Assembly (NCBI GenBank): GCA_001600095.1
Contig: BCIX01000004.1
Coordinates: forward strand, 252,586-316,585
DNA length: 64,000 nucleotides
Direction: 5' to 3'
Source: Bullera alba
Lineage: Eukaryota > Basidiomycota > Tremellomycetes > Tremellales > Bulleraceae
The notes under the pieces are model-generated. The model was not told where the DNA came from and ran no database searches. It worked only from the letters and a program-made list of their open reading frames with translations. The translations under genes were made by a program, and so were the position numbers. How positions within the stretch are numbered: the first letter of the stretch is position 1; every line of letters starts with the position of its first letter. Shown one piece after another: positions 24,774 to 37,500 of the stretch.

Positions 24774-25058
24774 GTAAGCCTATGAGTGGTCCAGAATGTG
24801 CGATGGACTCGAGTAGAGTTGACGAGGGAGCGATGGACCGAATTTTGAGTCGGCAGTTGCACTAAACGGGTTTCACCCAGGACGAGTAGGCGCGCCGCTT
24901 TGGCTGTCTCGCTCACGTGCCTAAGTCAACCTAACCCCCGTGCACCGCCGAATAGGCGCGGGCACTGAAGTGACGGTCGTTCGCGATACTGAACTTCTGT
25001 TGTGACCCCTATAGCAGTACTCTTGCCTCTTCATCTCTATCAATAAAAGCCTCTCACA
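24774..25058. promoter_or_regulatory. Bidirectional promoter THS1 / CTR9
   Basis: 285 bp between divergent starts, with a CACGTG at 24914-24919 roughly at the centre. Shared promoter function is inferred. Confidence 0.6.
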
Positions 25059-28000
25059 ATGTCAGAGGTCAACGGGTCGTCAGCTCCCACAGAGAGATGG
25101 GTGACCATCGTCGGCCAAGGGTGAGCTCATTGTCCAGGAGCAACACAAACAGAAGTTGTACTGACATCTCACGACTCCAGAGGGATTCAGACGGATCTCG
25201 ACTTGAACACGATAGGCGATGCCGAGACAGCAGATGTCATACCTGATCTTCTGGCGGATTACTCGGCAGAATGCAAGGATTGGACACTGCTAGCTGGAGA
25301 GCACTGGCGACAGGGCAATTTCGACCGAGCTAGAGAGTTGATCACTAGGGGTATTCAATGTGAGTCAGGAGCGGACACTGCGAGGACAGCCTTCTGAGCG
25401 AATGTAGTCTTTGCTGGAAGTAGACAACCGGATCATATGGCATTGGTACACCTACATGTGATGCTGGCACACCTGCATTTAGCCCTCGCAAGAACGGCTC
25501 CCAAAGTATCTCTCCCGCATGCCAGTGAGTCCAGTGATGAGTGCAACGGCTGTATCCCCGTTCTGACCATCTGTACAGAATATGACAAACTGTCGTCGGA
25601 TCTGCGGACCAAGGAAGCGCACTGCACCGAAGCTGCGGCCAATCTGAACAGAGCAGACGGCGCTCTGCAGGCGTCTGGTGCTATGGCAGACGAGGAGCCC
25701 GTCACGCTGGCAATGGGAAAGAGTGAGTCAAGCTCATAGACTCCGAACTGAACCCTTAGTCATTCTATGCCTTGCGAGGGGACAGCCTGGTGTTGCTCAA
25801 CCTATAGTCGAGAAACTGCTCCAACGGCAGCCAAACAACCTAATAGCCCTCACCGCTCAAGCACGACTGCAATTCGCCAGAAGAGCGCACGAGGCGGCGT
25901 TTCAGACGTATCAGAAGCTGCTGAGCTTGAACCCCGACATGCAGCCGGACCCACGTATAGGTCTCGGACTGTGTGCTTGGGTGTTGGGCGACCGAGAACG
26001 AGCGAGAGCCGCCTGGGAGAGGTCCCTACAAAGGGTGGGTCGAAAACCCCATTCCGTAGCTGACATTTCAGGATCCACAATCATGGGTTTCGTTATTGCT
26101 GCTAGGGCTGGCATCGCTGAATACGGCTAGAGAACCGTCAAAGTCGAAAGAAGACCGACTTCGACTCGAGGCAGAAGGCGTGGCTTTCGTCCAGAAGGCG
26201 TTCAAGCTCAACAACAAGTCCCCAGCGGCGGCACTCGCTCTCGCCAGTATATCCGGGCAAGGTGGACAACTGCCCGTAGCATCCAAATTGGCCGAGAGGG
26301 CTATCCAGTATGCCGACAACAAACGGCATAGTGTGCTGGCGAATGCGGAGCGGGGGAGGTTGGGCTTTGTTGCTGGAGATGTCGTGGACGCTGGACCCTT
26401 CATCGCCGCAGCGAAGAACGAGGAGGGGGCCGGAGTGAACATCATGGCCGAGTTGACTCTTGGCCAGATCGCAATCAAGAATGGCGAGTCCAGTGCTCTT
26501 TCCGGTGATAAATGCTGACTCCTGCTTTAGGCAACTTGCGAGAAGCGCTCAACTTTATTGAACAGACGGCAAAGCGACTGAATGGACAAGGACCCCTAGA
26601 ATACACTGTGCTCCATGGCTGCCTCTTGGGCTACCCCCACCCGGGTATGAAAGACGACGAAATCGCCAAGAATCGGACCACGGCGCGAAACATGCTCAGC
26701 GAGCTACACACCCTAGTCTCCTCCGCCTCGACCGACGAGGACTGGGCTAAACTCCGAGGAATCGGCTCCGACGCGGACATATTCGTCGACTTGGCCAAGA
26801 TGTGGCAAGAAGAAAGTCTGGAAAAGGCAATCGGAGCCTACCAGACCGCAGTGACGATGACCAATGACGACGAAGACGCCTCGGCCGTCGACCACCGGGC
26901 GATCAAAATCTCGAGCAATCTCGGCGCTCTGTATCAGATCCAAGGAAACGTCGAGACCGCTGAGAGAATGTATCAAGAGGCATTGTCGAAAGTCGCCGAG
27001 GACAACAGTAGCAAAGCCGAGGTCCTCAAGACTGTCCTCGCTTACAACCTCGCCAGAGCGTATGAAGAGGGAGGAGACGTCGTCAAGGCGTCTCAGTGGT
27101 ATCGGGATGTTCTGCGCCAGCACCCAGAGCACATGGAGTGTGAGTGCCGTAGGATCGCGTTCACTCGGGAGGTCACTGACAGAGAGAATAGCCAAGGTTC
27201 GCTTGGCCACAATTGCCGCTGCTGCCGGACGGAACTTTGACGCCCACACGCTGCTCAAAGAATGCCTCAAGTCGGACGAGACGAACATCACCCTGCGAAC
27301 GGTCTACACGAACTTTCTCATCTCGATCGGCTCGCACAAGGAGGCACTTGCATTCACGACCCAAACGATGAAATACGACAAGTTCGATTCTGCAACCTTT
27401 TGCGCTCTCGGATGGCTGCATTTCTCCCTGGGTCGAGAAGCCAAGTCGTCACAAGAGGTGGCCGGTCGAACGAAAGAGTACCTCCGAAGTGCAGAGGCGT
27501 ACCAGCGGGCCCTGGACCTCGACCCGACGTGTGCGATAGCGGCCCAAGGCTTGGCTATAGCTCTAGCGGAGGACACGCTCGCGCTGAGGAACGGACCGAA
27601 CGCCGTCAATGCCGATGAAGCCAAGTTGAGGGTCAAACTCGCCGGTCAGGCGTTGAGCGTGTTCAGCAGAATCGCAGATAGTCTCCCCGTCGGCGCGGTG
27701 AATGTCAACATGGGCCATTGCTACTTTACCCGGGGTGAAGAGGAGAAAGCCATCCAAGCGGTGAGTGCGCGTTTTTCAGGATGGTACATTGGCTTACGGG
27801 ATTGTTTAGTACGAGGCCGCTTCCAATAGCTACAAAGGGAAGAATGTCTCTGTGCTGCTGTATCTCTCCCGAGCGTGGTATGCCTACGCGACCAGAGAGT
27901 CCAACTACTCTGCCATGTCAAAGTCGCTCGACTACTCGCAGCAGGTGAGCACATTGCCCCTTTTGATGCGCAGATGGCTGACGAACGCAGGCGATGCACT

Positions 28001-29160
28001 TGCAACCGAGTGATCGAGCGATATTGTACAATATCGCCATGATCCTGCAAAAGGGTGCTGAGCTGCTTTTCGGCTTGGAACCCAGCAAACGGACGTTGGA
28101 GGAGCTCCAAACTGCTCTGGCGCAAGCTCAGCAGGCCGCCAAGTGAGTGGCTGCGCGAGCAAGTCGAGCGTTCAGCTAAAGCTAAATAGCATCTTCCGGG
28201 CATTGGCGGACGACCGATCTGGCGCCTTGCCGTACGATGCCGACTTGGCCGACCAGCGAGCGAGATACGGAGATGGTCTTCTCAAGCGGGCTCCGGAGCA
28301 GTTGAGCAAGCAAGAGGCGTACGAGGGCGAGTTCAAGGCGAGAGTGGAGGAGGCCAGGCGTGCGAGAGCAGAGGAACAGGCGAGGATCCAGGCCGCAGAG
28401 GTGAGTCATGAGTGCCCCGGACGGTTGATTGGACTGACATGACTTAGGCTGCGCGACGCGCTGAGATTGAGGCGAAAGCGGCCGAGCTGGCTGAAAAGCG
28501 GAGAGAAGCTCAGGAAGAAGCTGCCAAATGGCGTGAAGAGCTTGATCAGCGTGAAACGGAGGAGGCGGAACGGAAGGCCCTAGCCGCGGAGAAGAGGAAG
28601 AAGAGGAAGGAACAGGGCGATATCGATTCCGCCGACGAGGACGGTGCGCCTAGGGAGAAGAAGGTCAAGAAGAAGAGGGCCACCAAACAGTCTCGGAAGA
28701 TCAGGAGCAAGAGCGAGATTTCGAGCGATAGCGAGCCTGAAGAGCGGAACGACGACGATGAGGCCGGTGAGGAAGGAGATCCAGTGGATGAAGAGGCAGA
28801 AAGGGCCATCAAGGCGAGGAAGGCGTTGGCCCTGATCAAGTCCAAGGTGAGCAGCGTATTGTCTACTCGGGTTCAACATAGAAGCTGACTGTCTGTAGAA
28901 GTCGAAGAGACAGGTTGTGGATCCCGACGAGGAGGAGGAGGCAGTGCCGAGCAAGCGTGCTGCTAAAATGTGAGCTGTCGTCAGGCTACGATTTTGTGAA
29001 GCTGGCGCTGATGAGAGGTGTGCTAGTAAATCCAAAGAATTCATCGAGGACTCTGACGAAGAGGACGAGACGCCGGCCAATGGAACCACGAGGGAGACTA
29101 GTGTTGCGAAGGAGGATAGTGATCAGGCCGAGGGCATGGATGTGGATGGGGAGGAGTGAT
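25059..29160 (+). CDS. CTR9: RNA polymerase II-associated Paf1 complex subunit Ctr9 (TPR protein)
   Basis: Scaffold of the Paf1 elongation complex, acting on chromatin with RNA polymerase II and histone H2B ubiquitylation. The first exons are 25059-25120, 25181-25359, 25408-25524 and 25579-25722; about ten introns in all. The N-terminus MSEVNGSSAPTERWVTIVG leads to Ctr9-typical segments (ECKDWTLLAGEHWRQGNFDR). Many TPR repeats follow, such as KSPAAALALASISGQGGQLP, AIKISSNLGALYQIQGNVE and AEAYQRALDLDPTCAIAAQG. The C-terminus is a long charged coiled coil (AARRAEIEAKAAELAEKRRE) and an acidic Ser-rich nuclear tail (SEISSDSEPEERNDDDEAGE). Order and domain content match Ctr9 of other fungi. Same strand as SEH1, 325 bp upstream of it. 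Confidence 0.93.
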
Positions 29161-29485
29161 CCCGGGGTAAAGCGCCACTCGTGGCGACCAGCATCTTGGT
29201 ATACATAAAAGTAGAAGGTACTCCACAGCTTGTAGTCAGGCTATGACATGAGTAACATGATTTGTGCGAGGACCAGGGCCGAGGCTGTGAGTTGAGACTG
29301 ACTGATCATGCAACATGGTGCACCAGCGGAATAATCTGGTACACCGTGAGAATGCATATTCGTCGCACCTGCAACCCGCCTGCCCACCGGGGAAACACCG
29401 AGTGACCGCCAGCATTCCTTCTTCACTTGACGTTACTGCGGTATCTCTCCTGACGAGTACACTTGCTGCAGCGGTCAGATACGGA
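29161..29485. other. CTR9 - SEH1 intergenic region
   Basis: 325 bp with CTR9 3' UTR and SEH1 promoter. Nothing else supported. Confidence 0.55.
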
Positions 29486-31032
29486 ATGCTGCAAACGAGC
29501 TTAATTGCCCACGGGCATGCGGATTTAGTGACAAGTGAGCGAGATCTCGGCGGCTGGAGAAGTCGTTGGTCATGAATGAAAGAGTAGCAGCTGAACTTAC
29601 TTTCCAGGTGTCACATACGACTTCTACGGCGAGCGACGTGGGTGACAACCACCATCAGAAGAAGAGCTCCGTTCCGAGATACTGAGTTTTCTCCAGTCGC
29701 AACGTGCTCTGCGGACCAGAAGATTAAGATATTCCGAAAGAACCCCGACCTCCAATGGGACATTGAGACGGAATGGAAGGTGGGCCACCGAATCCTATTG
29801 AACTCAGACTACGTGGTTGCTCGAAGCTGACCTCGTGTGGTTAGGCACACGACGCACCACCACTCAAACTTGCCTTCGCGCACCCACTCCATGGTTCGTT
29901 ACTGGCTTCGTGCGGACACGATAGGACTGTCCGGATCTGGGAGGAACCCCCTGCTTCCTCGTCGTCGTCGACGGCGGCGGCGGCGAGTAATGGCCCTTTG
30001 GGATCGAATCGGGATGGCAGATGGGTCGAGAAGGCGGTACTGGGTGGAGCGAAGGGGAGTGTCAGGGTGGTCGAGTTCAGTCCGCCCAATCCCTCTGTCG
30101 GGCTGAGAGTGGTGAGTGCTTCTTGGCAAATGTCCGAATGTCGCGGCGCAGTCTTGTTTTCTATTCTACATGAGCGGTTTGCTGATATTTGGCATAGGGC
30201 GCCATCTCGACAGACTCTCATTTGAGGATATATACCTCCCTGGACCCGTCACTCAATGATTGGTCTACGGCTCACGATATTCACATCCCCACACTGCCGC
30301 CTCCCGGGGGCCACACTGCGGATGACGCCTCGTCCCAGCATACCAATGCGGGCCAGGGGGATGGCAGTAATGCCGAATTGGCGACCGGGGGCTGGGGTCT
30401 GAGCTGGTGTAGGGAGAAATGGTGGGGTAGTATTCTTGCAGTGTTCACGGGCACAAGCCCAGTGGTCAAGGTGGGCAGATAGTACTCCTCCCGTCCTCAC
30501 CCCCGAGGGGATCGAAACTATCATAAGGCTGACCTCTACTCAGATTGTAGCGCTGGACCCTACTCCCACGGCAATACTGCACCTAACGCCTACATCCGCC
30601 TCTGCGCCTCTTACCTCTGTCGCCTGGGCACCCTCCTGCGGCAGATCTTACCACCTCATTGCTACAGGCTCTCGGGACGGTACCGTCCGGATATGGCGCA
30701 TCGAGCCGTCCGACGAGACGCGCAGTAAAGACGGATGGAAGGCGGAAGTCGTCGGGGATTTCGGTAAAGGCGGAGCTAGAGTCGCCATGGTGGATGTAAG
30801 TCGCCCTCTCGGAGGACTGCGATGGGTGCTGATTGGACTTGGTAGTGGAATGCCACGGGAACGACATTGACGACGAGCGATGATGACGGTGTGATCAGAC
30901 TGTATAAGCGTGAGTGGAGCACAGTAGACCATGCTGACGACCGTAGCGACTTATGCAAAAACGTGGAAGCTGCTGGGAAAGATGTCGGCGGAAGAGCCGC
31001 CAGCGGATGAGGAGGCGAATGGGCAATCGTAG
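29486..31032 (+). CDS. SEH1: Nucleoporin Seh1 (WD40 repeat)
   Basis: Beta-propeller subunit shared by the Nup84/Y nuclear-pore complex and the SEA/GATOR2 complex. Exons 29486-29534, 29608-29637, 29697-29779, 29845-30111, 30198-30470, 30544-30795, 30846-30909 and 30947-31032 sum to 1104 nt (367 aa), the normal size. Start: IAHGHADLVTSVTYDFYGERLATCSADQ assembled from three exons reproduces the family N-terminus (YDF(Y/H)G.R.ATCS.DQ). WD blades include SLLASCGHDRTVRIWEEP, GAISTDSHLRIYTSLD, LIATGSRDGTVRIWRIE and WNATGTTLTTSDDDGVIRLYK, ending TYAKTWKLLGKM. A Ser/Ala insertion (about residues 85-100) is local. The third donor (GTGGGT at 29638) was chosen over GTGACA because only it closes the frame. 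Confidence 0.92.
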
Positions 31033-31259
31033 CGAATGCAGCGGGTCGGTATCACAGCAACACACTACCCGACTACGACAGTCAGGCTGCTCAAGTAGGG
31101 AGACGTTGACCATGGCGCGGGAGTCTGATCCAAGGATACATCTGAAGATCAAGCACAAGCTCATTATCGATCACCTACTTCTCCTATCTCTTTACGATAC
31201 TGACTACTGACTGATGCCTAGTTCTGAAGGGTCGACCTCATGTGTCCGCACTGCGCATC

Positions 31260-32493
31260 TTAGTCTGAATTCTCTTCCTCCTCTGAGTCCTCCTCGTCCG
31301 ACGATCCGATGGAGAATCCGCTCTTGGCCCTAGCCGGGGCCTTGCTTGGTCTGAATGAAATCTCTCTATCGGTCCCACTCGCGGACCCGGTGGTCTCGAC
31401 CCTGCTTATGGGACGGAATCTCGTGGAGAAGGGACTACTTGAAGGCGAGCTCGACCCAATGGACAGCTCAGGAGTGGTACATCGGCCGGCAGTGACCAGT
31501 TGACGGAGTGATTTCGCTTGAGGCTGTCTCCTGGTGACCACGCTCATTGAGACGCAGTCGTCCTCAGAATCGGATTCGGAGTGGTCGCCGTCGACTCCAT
31601 CATTCTCCTTGTCACTCTCGTCGTCGGCGTCACTGTGGTCCGAGACGGGGTTGTGAATGGAGTTCAAGTTGCTGATGGGCTCAGAGCGGCGGAGGAGAAA
31701 GCGGGCAGGAAGGCTGGACTCGGTGTCGTCCACTTCCTCGGACGATTCGGCCTTCAGCTTCGCGAGATCCACTTCTCCGATACTCGTGCTAGACTTTCTC
31801 ATAACCTGATTTGCGTAGTTCGCTCTCGCTCTCCGCCAGATCGAAGGTCCTCTCTCGTCTTTGTACCACCTGGCCACCTCTGTGCCCTGACTCTGCCGCT
31901 GACTCCGGGTTGCCTCCAACCACTCTTCGTGAGGGGGGTACGTCAGAGTTCCGTCCCCGTGCACGGGTCTTTCTGGCCATTCGAACGGTTTGCCCAACGC
32001 TTCGGCTTGTTTCCTGGCTTTTGGCTTTGAAGCTCTGTTCCACGGCTGAAAAGCCGTCAAGGGGAAACTCCAATTCTGGCCCCATGTCGTTGGGATTCGA
32101 AGAGCAATTCACCTCATCGTCGACCACGTCGCCACCTCCGTCAGCCTCGGTTCCGGGAGATGAGTCGGAGGGATCCAAGGGATTGTTTGTGTAAATTGTG
32201 TGATTATGAGGAGCGTCGTAGTACGTCACACCTGACACAGGCGAGGAATCGCCCTTTGACGGGTGCTCATCCGCTTCTCGTATGGTGAGTGAGTCCAGGA
32301 GACTGCAGGGTCCGAGCCCCTTCTGATCTTCTATCTCGTAGCGCAGGAGTGGGACGCGAATGACAACGGTCTTACCGCTGGATTTGCGCGATTTGTCGAA
32401 GCTTGAGGCAGGCGATGTATCATCATGTCGGTTCTTGAGAATCGAAGGTCGAGTCAACCCTGATCGAAGATCTGTGCTTTGTTGGCTGGGCAT
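31260..32493 (-). CDS. Disordered protein of unknown function with SILK-like motif
   Basis: Not recognised. Two exons (32113-32493 and 31260-32045) joined by a 67-nt intron with donor GTGAAT, branch CTTGAC and acceptor TTTTCAG give 388 aa; both frames are open across the overlap, and this splice is what makes one protein. N-terminal TRPSILKNRHDD resembles the SILK docking motif for protein phosphatase 1. The middle has a conserved-looking segment (GKPFEWPERPVHGDGTLTYP, TEVARWYKDERGPSIWRRAR) with many aromatics. The C-terminal third is acidic and Ser-rich (SDADDESDKENDGVDGDHSE; ends DEEDSEEEENSD), suggesting a nuclear protein. Convergent with SEH1. Confidence 0.65.
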
Positions 32494-33216
32494 GTAGAGG
32501 TTTTTTCTTGTTTTGTCGTAATTGATTGCAGGTGACGATATATCAGCTTTTGGACAATGCCTGCCTTGCTTTTGGTGATCGTGTCAGCGAGTTTTGCTGA
32601 TTTTACTGTCGTCTGGCGGGTGAAGTCGAATGTTGAATGACAAAACCAGTGGCGAAGGTCGTTATGCCCCAATCGCACCTGCCCACTGTCCGGTTAGATC
32701 GCGATGACGATGAGCCCTTCTGCAAGCTCCGCCCGGGCGTCCAATCACCCAAATATTCTCTGACGGGTCGCTTGGTGAAACGTCTCCCGTGACAAAGGAC
32801 CGTCTCATGTCTCAATATCCTAGGGGATTCGCTGGAAGGTCGGCCTACTCACACGTGTATGGCCAATCGAGCTGGGAACGATGGAATGCGGTATTGGCAG
32901 TGACGAGGAAATGCCGCACTCATGGGAGTCGGGGTGGGAAAGCGATGACGGCTCGTCGGCCGTTGATTGGTGGTTTGATGTGCATCATCTCCGAATGACG
33001 AGCTTTTCGAGACGAGCTTTTCGATGACCGCCTTCATTACGGCTGGGATTGGTCAAGTTAAGGTCGGAAGGTGGACTTGGAGAAGAGCGTGATGTCACAG
33101 CGAGAAGATCGAACGCAAGCTGCATCAGCCGCAAGACGGCAACTGACCACAAGAACGTGGCGACGGTAGACCGAGAGTCGACGGATAAAACGGCGCCCGT
33201 GCTCTCCCGCCACCGC
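32494..33216. other. Intergenic region between two minus-strand genes
   Basis: 723 bp holding the 3' end of ESF2 and the promoter of the disordered-protein gene. It includes a perfect 14-bp tandem duplication (GACGAGCTTTTCGA at 32997-33010 and 33011-33024). No supported gene. Confidence 0.5.
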
Positions 33217-34192
33217 CTATCCGAATACACTGCCGAGCACCCCCTCCATGCCCTTCTCCTTCATGGCGACCTTGTCCACCGCCTGACGCTGCTTATACGA
33301 AGACGGCCGTCTTTCCGCCTTGTCCTCTGCCTTTTTGCCCGTCTCTGCAGAACTACCACCCGCACCACCTGCTCCTTCATCCGTAGCTTCCTTCCTCGCT
33401 CGGCGTTTATCGAGCACCCGGGCCAATTCGACATTACGCAGATACTCCCCCTGTTCGTTCTTCGACCGGGTGATCTCGTTCCGCAGTCTCGCCTGATGTG
33501 CCTGTCGCTCGTACGCTAGAGGGGAAGGGTTTTAGTCGTCACGCTCGGGGAGAATTGGACGGTATGACTCACCGACTTGTTCACCCAGCATCTCCCATTT
33601 GAACCCACTCAGATACTTCATCGTCCAGATATCGTCTCGCCAGCTGGACTTTCCGTCAGCAGAAACCTTCAGCCTGAAGCCAGGATGGCACCCACCGATC
33701 GCCCTTCTTGCCCCCTATGACCTCGGCATTGAGCATCTTGGCCACGGTTTTCGCTATTGATTTGTCCAAAAACTCGACCCAGGCTTCGGAGAAGTTGGCC
33801 TGCTGATGTTTCTGCTTCTTCTTATCTGTCGTTTGGGGGTTGTACCCGCTCGGCGCTGAGTCCAAAGGTCATTTTCAGTCCCTACTGAGATATAGCCTGG
33901 AGTGTGTAGAAGAGATTGAGGCGAGAGGCAAATACTCACCATCCTTCCTCTGAGCGTATACCTTTCCGATATCTCCCCAGCGTGCCATCAGATGGCGGAC
34001 CTTCTGCGGCGTCATCCCGGGCGGTAGACGAGAGATGTAGATGATTCCAGGGGCGATATCCCGTTTCGCCTTCTTCTTGACCTTTTTGGCGACAGGTCCT
34101 CCTGTACTTGCGCTCGTGGATGGCAAGGTCGAAGGACCGGCTTCCTCCGAGCCATCCCTGGTGTCTTCTAGCTGTCTCTTTGTTGCCGACAT
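33217..34192 (-). CDS. ESF2: Pre-rRNA processing protein Esf2/ABT1 family
   Basis: Nucleolar RNA-binding factor needed for 18S rRNA processing in the small-subunit processome. Exons on the minus strand are 33940-34192, 33696-33855, 33573-33643 and 33217-33515, giving 260 aa. After a Lys-rich leader ([10 protein letters not shown]) comes the divergent [37 protein letters not shown], then [40 protein letters not shown] and a C-terminal helix [19 protein letters not shown], all in family order. The tail is charged ([18 protein letters not shown]). Divergent from the F-BAR gene. Confidence 0.93.
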
Positions 34193-34528
34193 CTCCAGTA
34201 GACTTGCGTGTAGAGTTTGATGCTACGAGGGTACGATATAGGTCAGGAGTGTGATAAGAGGACCACGATGAAAATATCTGAAACGCAGCTGGGCCGAGTC
34301 GACGGAATCAAATTTCACCCACTCAAAGACGTCACCACCGCTCGACCCAATGGATGGGACAATCAACACACCTATATCAACATTACATTCTAGCCATCTC
34401 CAGTCTGAACATCTCACCAGGAAGAGCTCGGGATAGGTGGTTCTCGTCGCCATTGACTCGTATCTGCAGTTTACGAATCGACGAAACAGACCTGCACTCG
34501 GCTGGCGCTGATCAACGCCTCAGACGCA
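34193..34528. promoter_or_regulatory. Bidirectional promoter ESF2 / F-BAR gene
   Basis: 336 bp between divergent starts. No distinctive element beyond pyrimidine-rich leader sequence was noticed. Confidence 0.5.
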
Positions 34529-37500
34529 ATGTCGGTCGCACCGCCTCGGACACAGTCGACGACCTCATTGTCCAAGTACTACAACGGCGCCAATGGATTC
34601 AACGAGGAGGATGTCAATGACCCCAGGATGGACTTTTGCAATGCGTTCTGGGGTCCTGGGGAGAAAGGATACGAAGTCCTCATGGCGAGGTTGAGAGGCG
34701 CCAATAGGACGGTGGAAGAGCTCAGGGCGTTTTGGAAAGAACGGATTGCGATAGAAGAGGATTATGCGAAGAGACTGGCAAAGTTGTCCAAAGTGACTTT
34801 GGGCAAGGATGAGATTGGGGATCTGCAAGGATCGCTTCAGAACCTATTGATGGAAACGGCTCAACAGGCAACATACCATCAATCCCTCAGTACAGAGCTC
34901 AGGCAGAGCGTAGAATCGCCCACAGCCGAGTTTGGTAACCGTTTGGTCAACCTGAAGAAGGGTCTGCAGGCCAGTATCGAAAAGTCGTACAAGAATAAAG
35001 GTCTTCAGGAGGGGCATGTACAGAAGGTGAGTGTCAAGTCACCCGCTGAGGCTCGAGCTTATCCTCGCCGAACCATAGGCCAAAGAGCGTTACGAGTCGG
35101 ACTGCCTGAAGCTCAACTCGTACACTGCCAACAGCTCACTCGTCCAAGGCAAAGAGCTCGACAAGGTCCAGCAAAAGCTAGACAGGGTCAGGCAAACGAT
35201 CGGCCAGAACGAGCAGGACTTTAGGCAGTTTGTCCGGGTGCTCGAAGGCACACAGGGCAAATGGGAGAACGAGTGGAAGGGTTTCTGCGACGTGAGTGGT
35301 GTCTGTTTTAGTACGAAGATGTTCTGCTGACCTGAGTAGCACGTGCAAGATCTGGAGGAGGACCGGCTTGCGTTGACCAAAGATATCATCTGGGCATATG
35401 CCAACGCCGTGTCTCAAGTCTGCGTTGAGGATGACAGCGTGAGTAGCTCTCCCATGAACCGACCTCCTAAGAGCTAATAACAGCTAGTCATGTGAGCGAG
35501 TGCGAGAGAAGCTGGAGCAGTTTGAGCCTCAAAACGACATGCTGGCTTTCGTCAGGGGCTGGGGCACAGGCGACAGCATCCCAGGTAGGTGCAAATTGAC
35601 TATATATGACCCCTCGCTAACTTTACCAGACCCACAACGCTTCATCAACTACTCTGCGGGAGAGTGCCCCTCGCAACCGACCTCGCACGCGGCCAACTTC
35701 CGCCGTATCTCGTCGAAACCTCCCATGCCAGTTGGACCATCTGGAAACGAGTACCAGACACACGAGACCCCTGCTCTGGCTCAACCCGTTTCCGACAACA
35801 GCAATGGCATGCCAAACCTGAGCAACGGTGCTGCGGAGCTGAACACTTTCAACAACATGCACATTTCGGAGCCCGTCCGATCTGCACCAGAGCCTCAAGT
35901 CCCAGAAGCCCGAGGGGCGCCATTCGGAGGCATCGCTCTGCCCGGTATGGCACCCGCCGCCCCGCCAAAGCCGTCGACGCCATCCCAGGATCTGCCCAAG
36001 AGACAGTCGTCAATGGGCCCTCCTCCAGTGCCACCAACAATGACGATGCCAGAGCCTCGAATCCCCTCGAGACAGAGTATGATCCAGCCCGACATCAACG
36101 ACGAAGAGGATCCAATGGCTCGAGCTCTGGCCAATCTCCGCAAAGAACCGCCTCCACCGGATTCCATCCGAAGGAATCCGTCGCACCGAAGACCCGAGTC
36201 TGCGTTCTCCAACGCGGGCTCTGTCCGAGGTGGAGCACCGACCTCGCCTGGACCCGCTCAAGGCTTCGGTGGCATGGGTAACATGATCCGACCGCCTTCC
36301 GCGGCCTCGAATACTGGTAGACCACCGTCCCAGCAGGCTTTCAACACGCCGACATCGCCCTTGCAGAACAACAGGTCGTCGTATCAGCAGCACCAGGGAC
36401 CAAACAGCAAACAGTCGATCGACATGACTCTATCCCCGCCTCAGGGTGGTCATACGGCGGCGGCGTTGGCGAAATCAATGGACGAGTTCCACAGGCAGTC
36501 CTCGCGGGACAACCGAGATTCCATCCGGCAAAGTCGAAACTTTGGCAACTACGGCGACGAAGTGGTTGGCGCTCATCCCACATCTCGACCTGCCTCGCCG
36601 TCCGGTCGCGGTCCAAGTCCGGCAATGATGCAAGCACCGCGTCAGCCACCTTCCCCGATCCAGGATCAGGTGTTGCAGCAGTACCACCAAGCGTTCCCAG
36701 GCGAGCGATCGAGGTCAAGGGCGAACTCGCGTGCCAACTCGATCCGATCGGGCAGATCCAGAGCTGGATCAGTGTTGAGCAATATGGGTGCTCCGCAGCA
36801 GCCACCCCAACCCACGACGGCAGAGGCGCCAGCGACGCCGAGAGATGGGTTTGCAGGCATTGGCGCAAGAGGCAGGAGTCCATCGCCCCAACCGGGCGCG
36901 TTCAGGTCTCCAAGTCCAGGTCCGGCAGCGGGCACTGGCGGAGCATTGGGCCCCCAGAATATCGGTATCTCGCTCGATGAGAGGGGTGATGTCGCGCACG
37001 ACTCGATGGCAGAGGCATACAGGAGACAGTATCAGCAGCAGCAGCAACGGTCGCAGCAGCCTCCACAGCAACAGCAAGTCCAGCAGCCCCAGCAGTATGG
37101 TCAAATGGCGCAGTACAACCAGCAGCCACAGCAGTACGGCCAGCAGGTCAAATCGCCAGTTTCGGGCGCGTATGATCAGAACAGGATGTCAAACCTTGCT
37201 TCTCCTGCTCCTGGCACTCAGCAGTATGGCCAACAGCAGCAGTACGGCCAGCATCAGCAGCAGCAGGCGCCACCGCCACAGCAGGTCCCAGCGCAGTATT
37301 ACCCCGCGTACGATCAATCTTCCCAGAGAGCACCACAGGCTGCGCAACCACCCTACCAAGCTCCGCCCGTGCAGCACCAGCACTCACAGTCGTACTCCAG
37401 TAGCGGTGCAGGTGGCTACCAAAACCCCTCTGCGCAGTATTCTGGTTATCAAGCTCCACCCCAGCAGAATCAGTATCAGCGATCTGCCTCGCCAGCACCG

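Noticed and set aside
31969..32112. Frameshift in the disordered-protein gene
   Set aside because: A canonical 67-nt intron with a branch point explains the frame change, so no mutation is needed.
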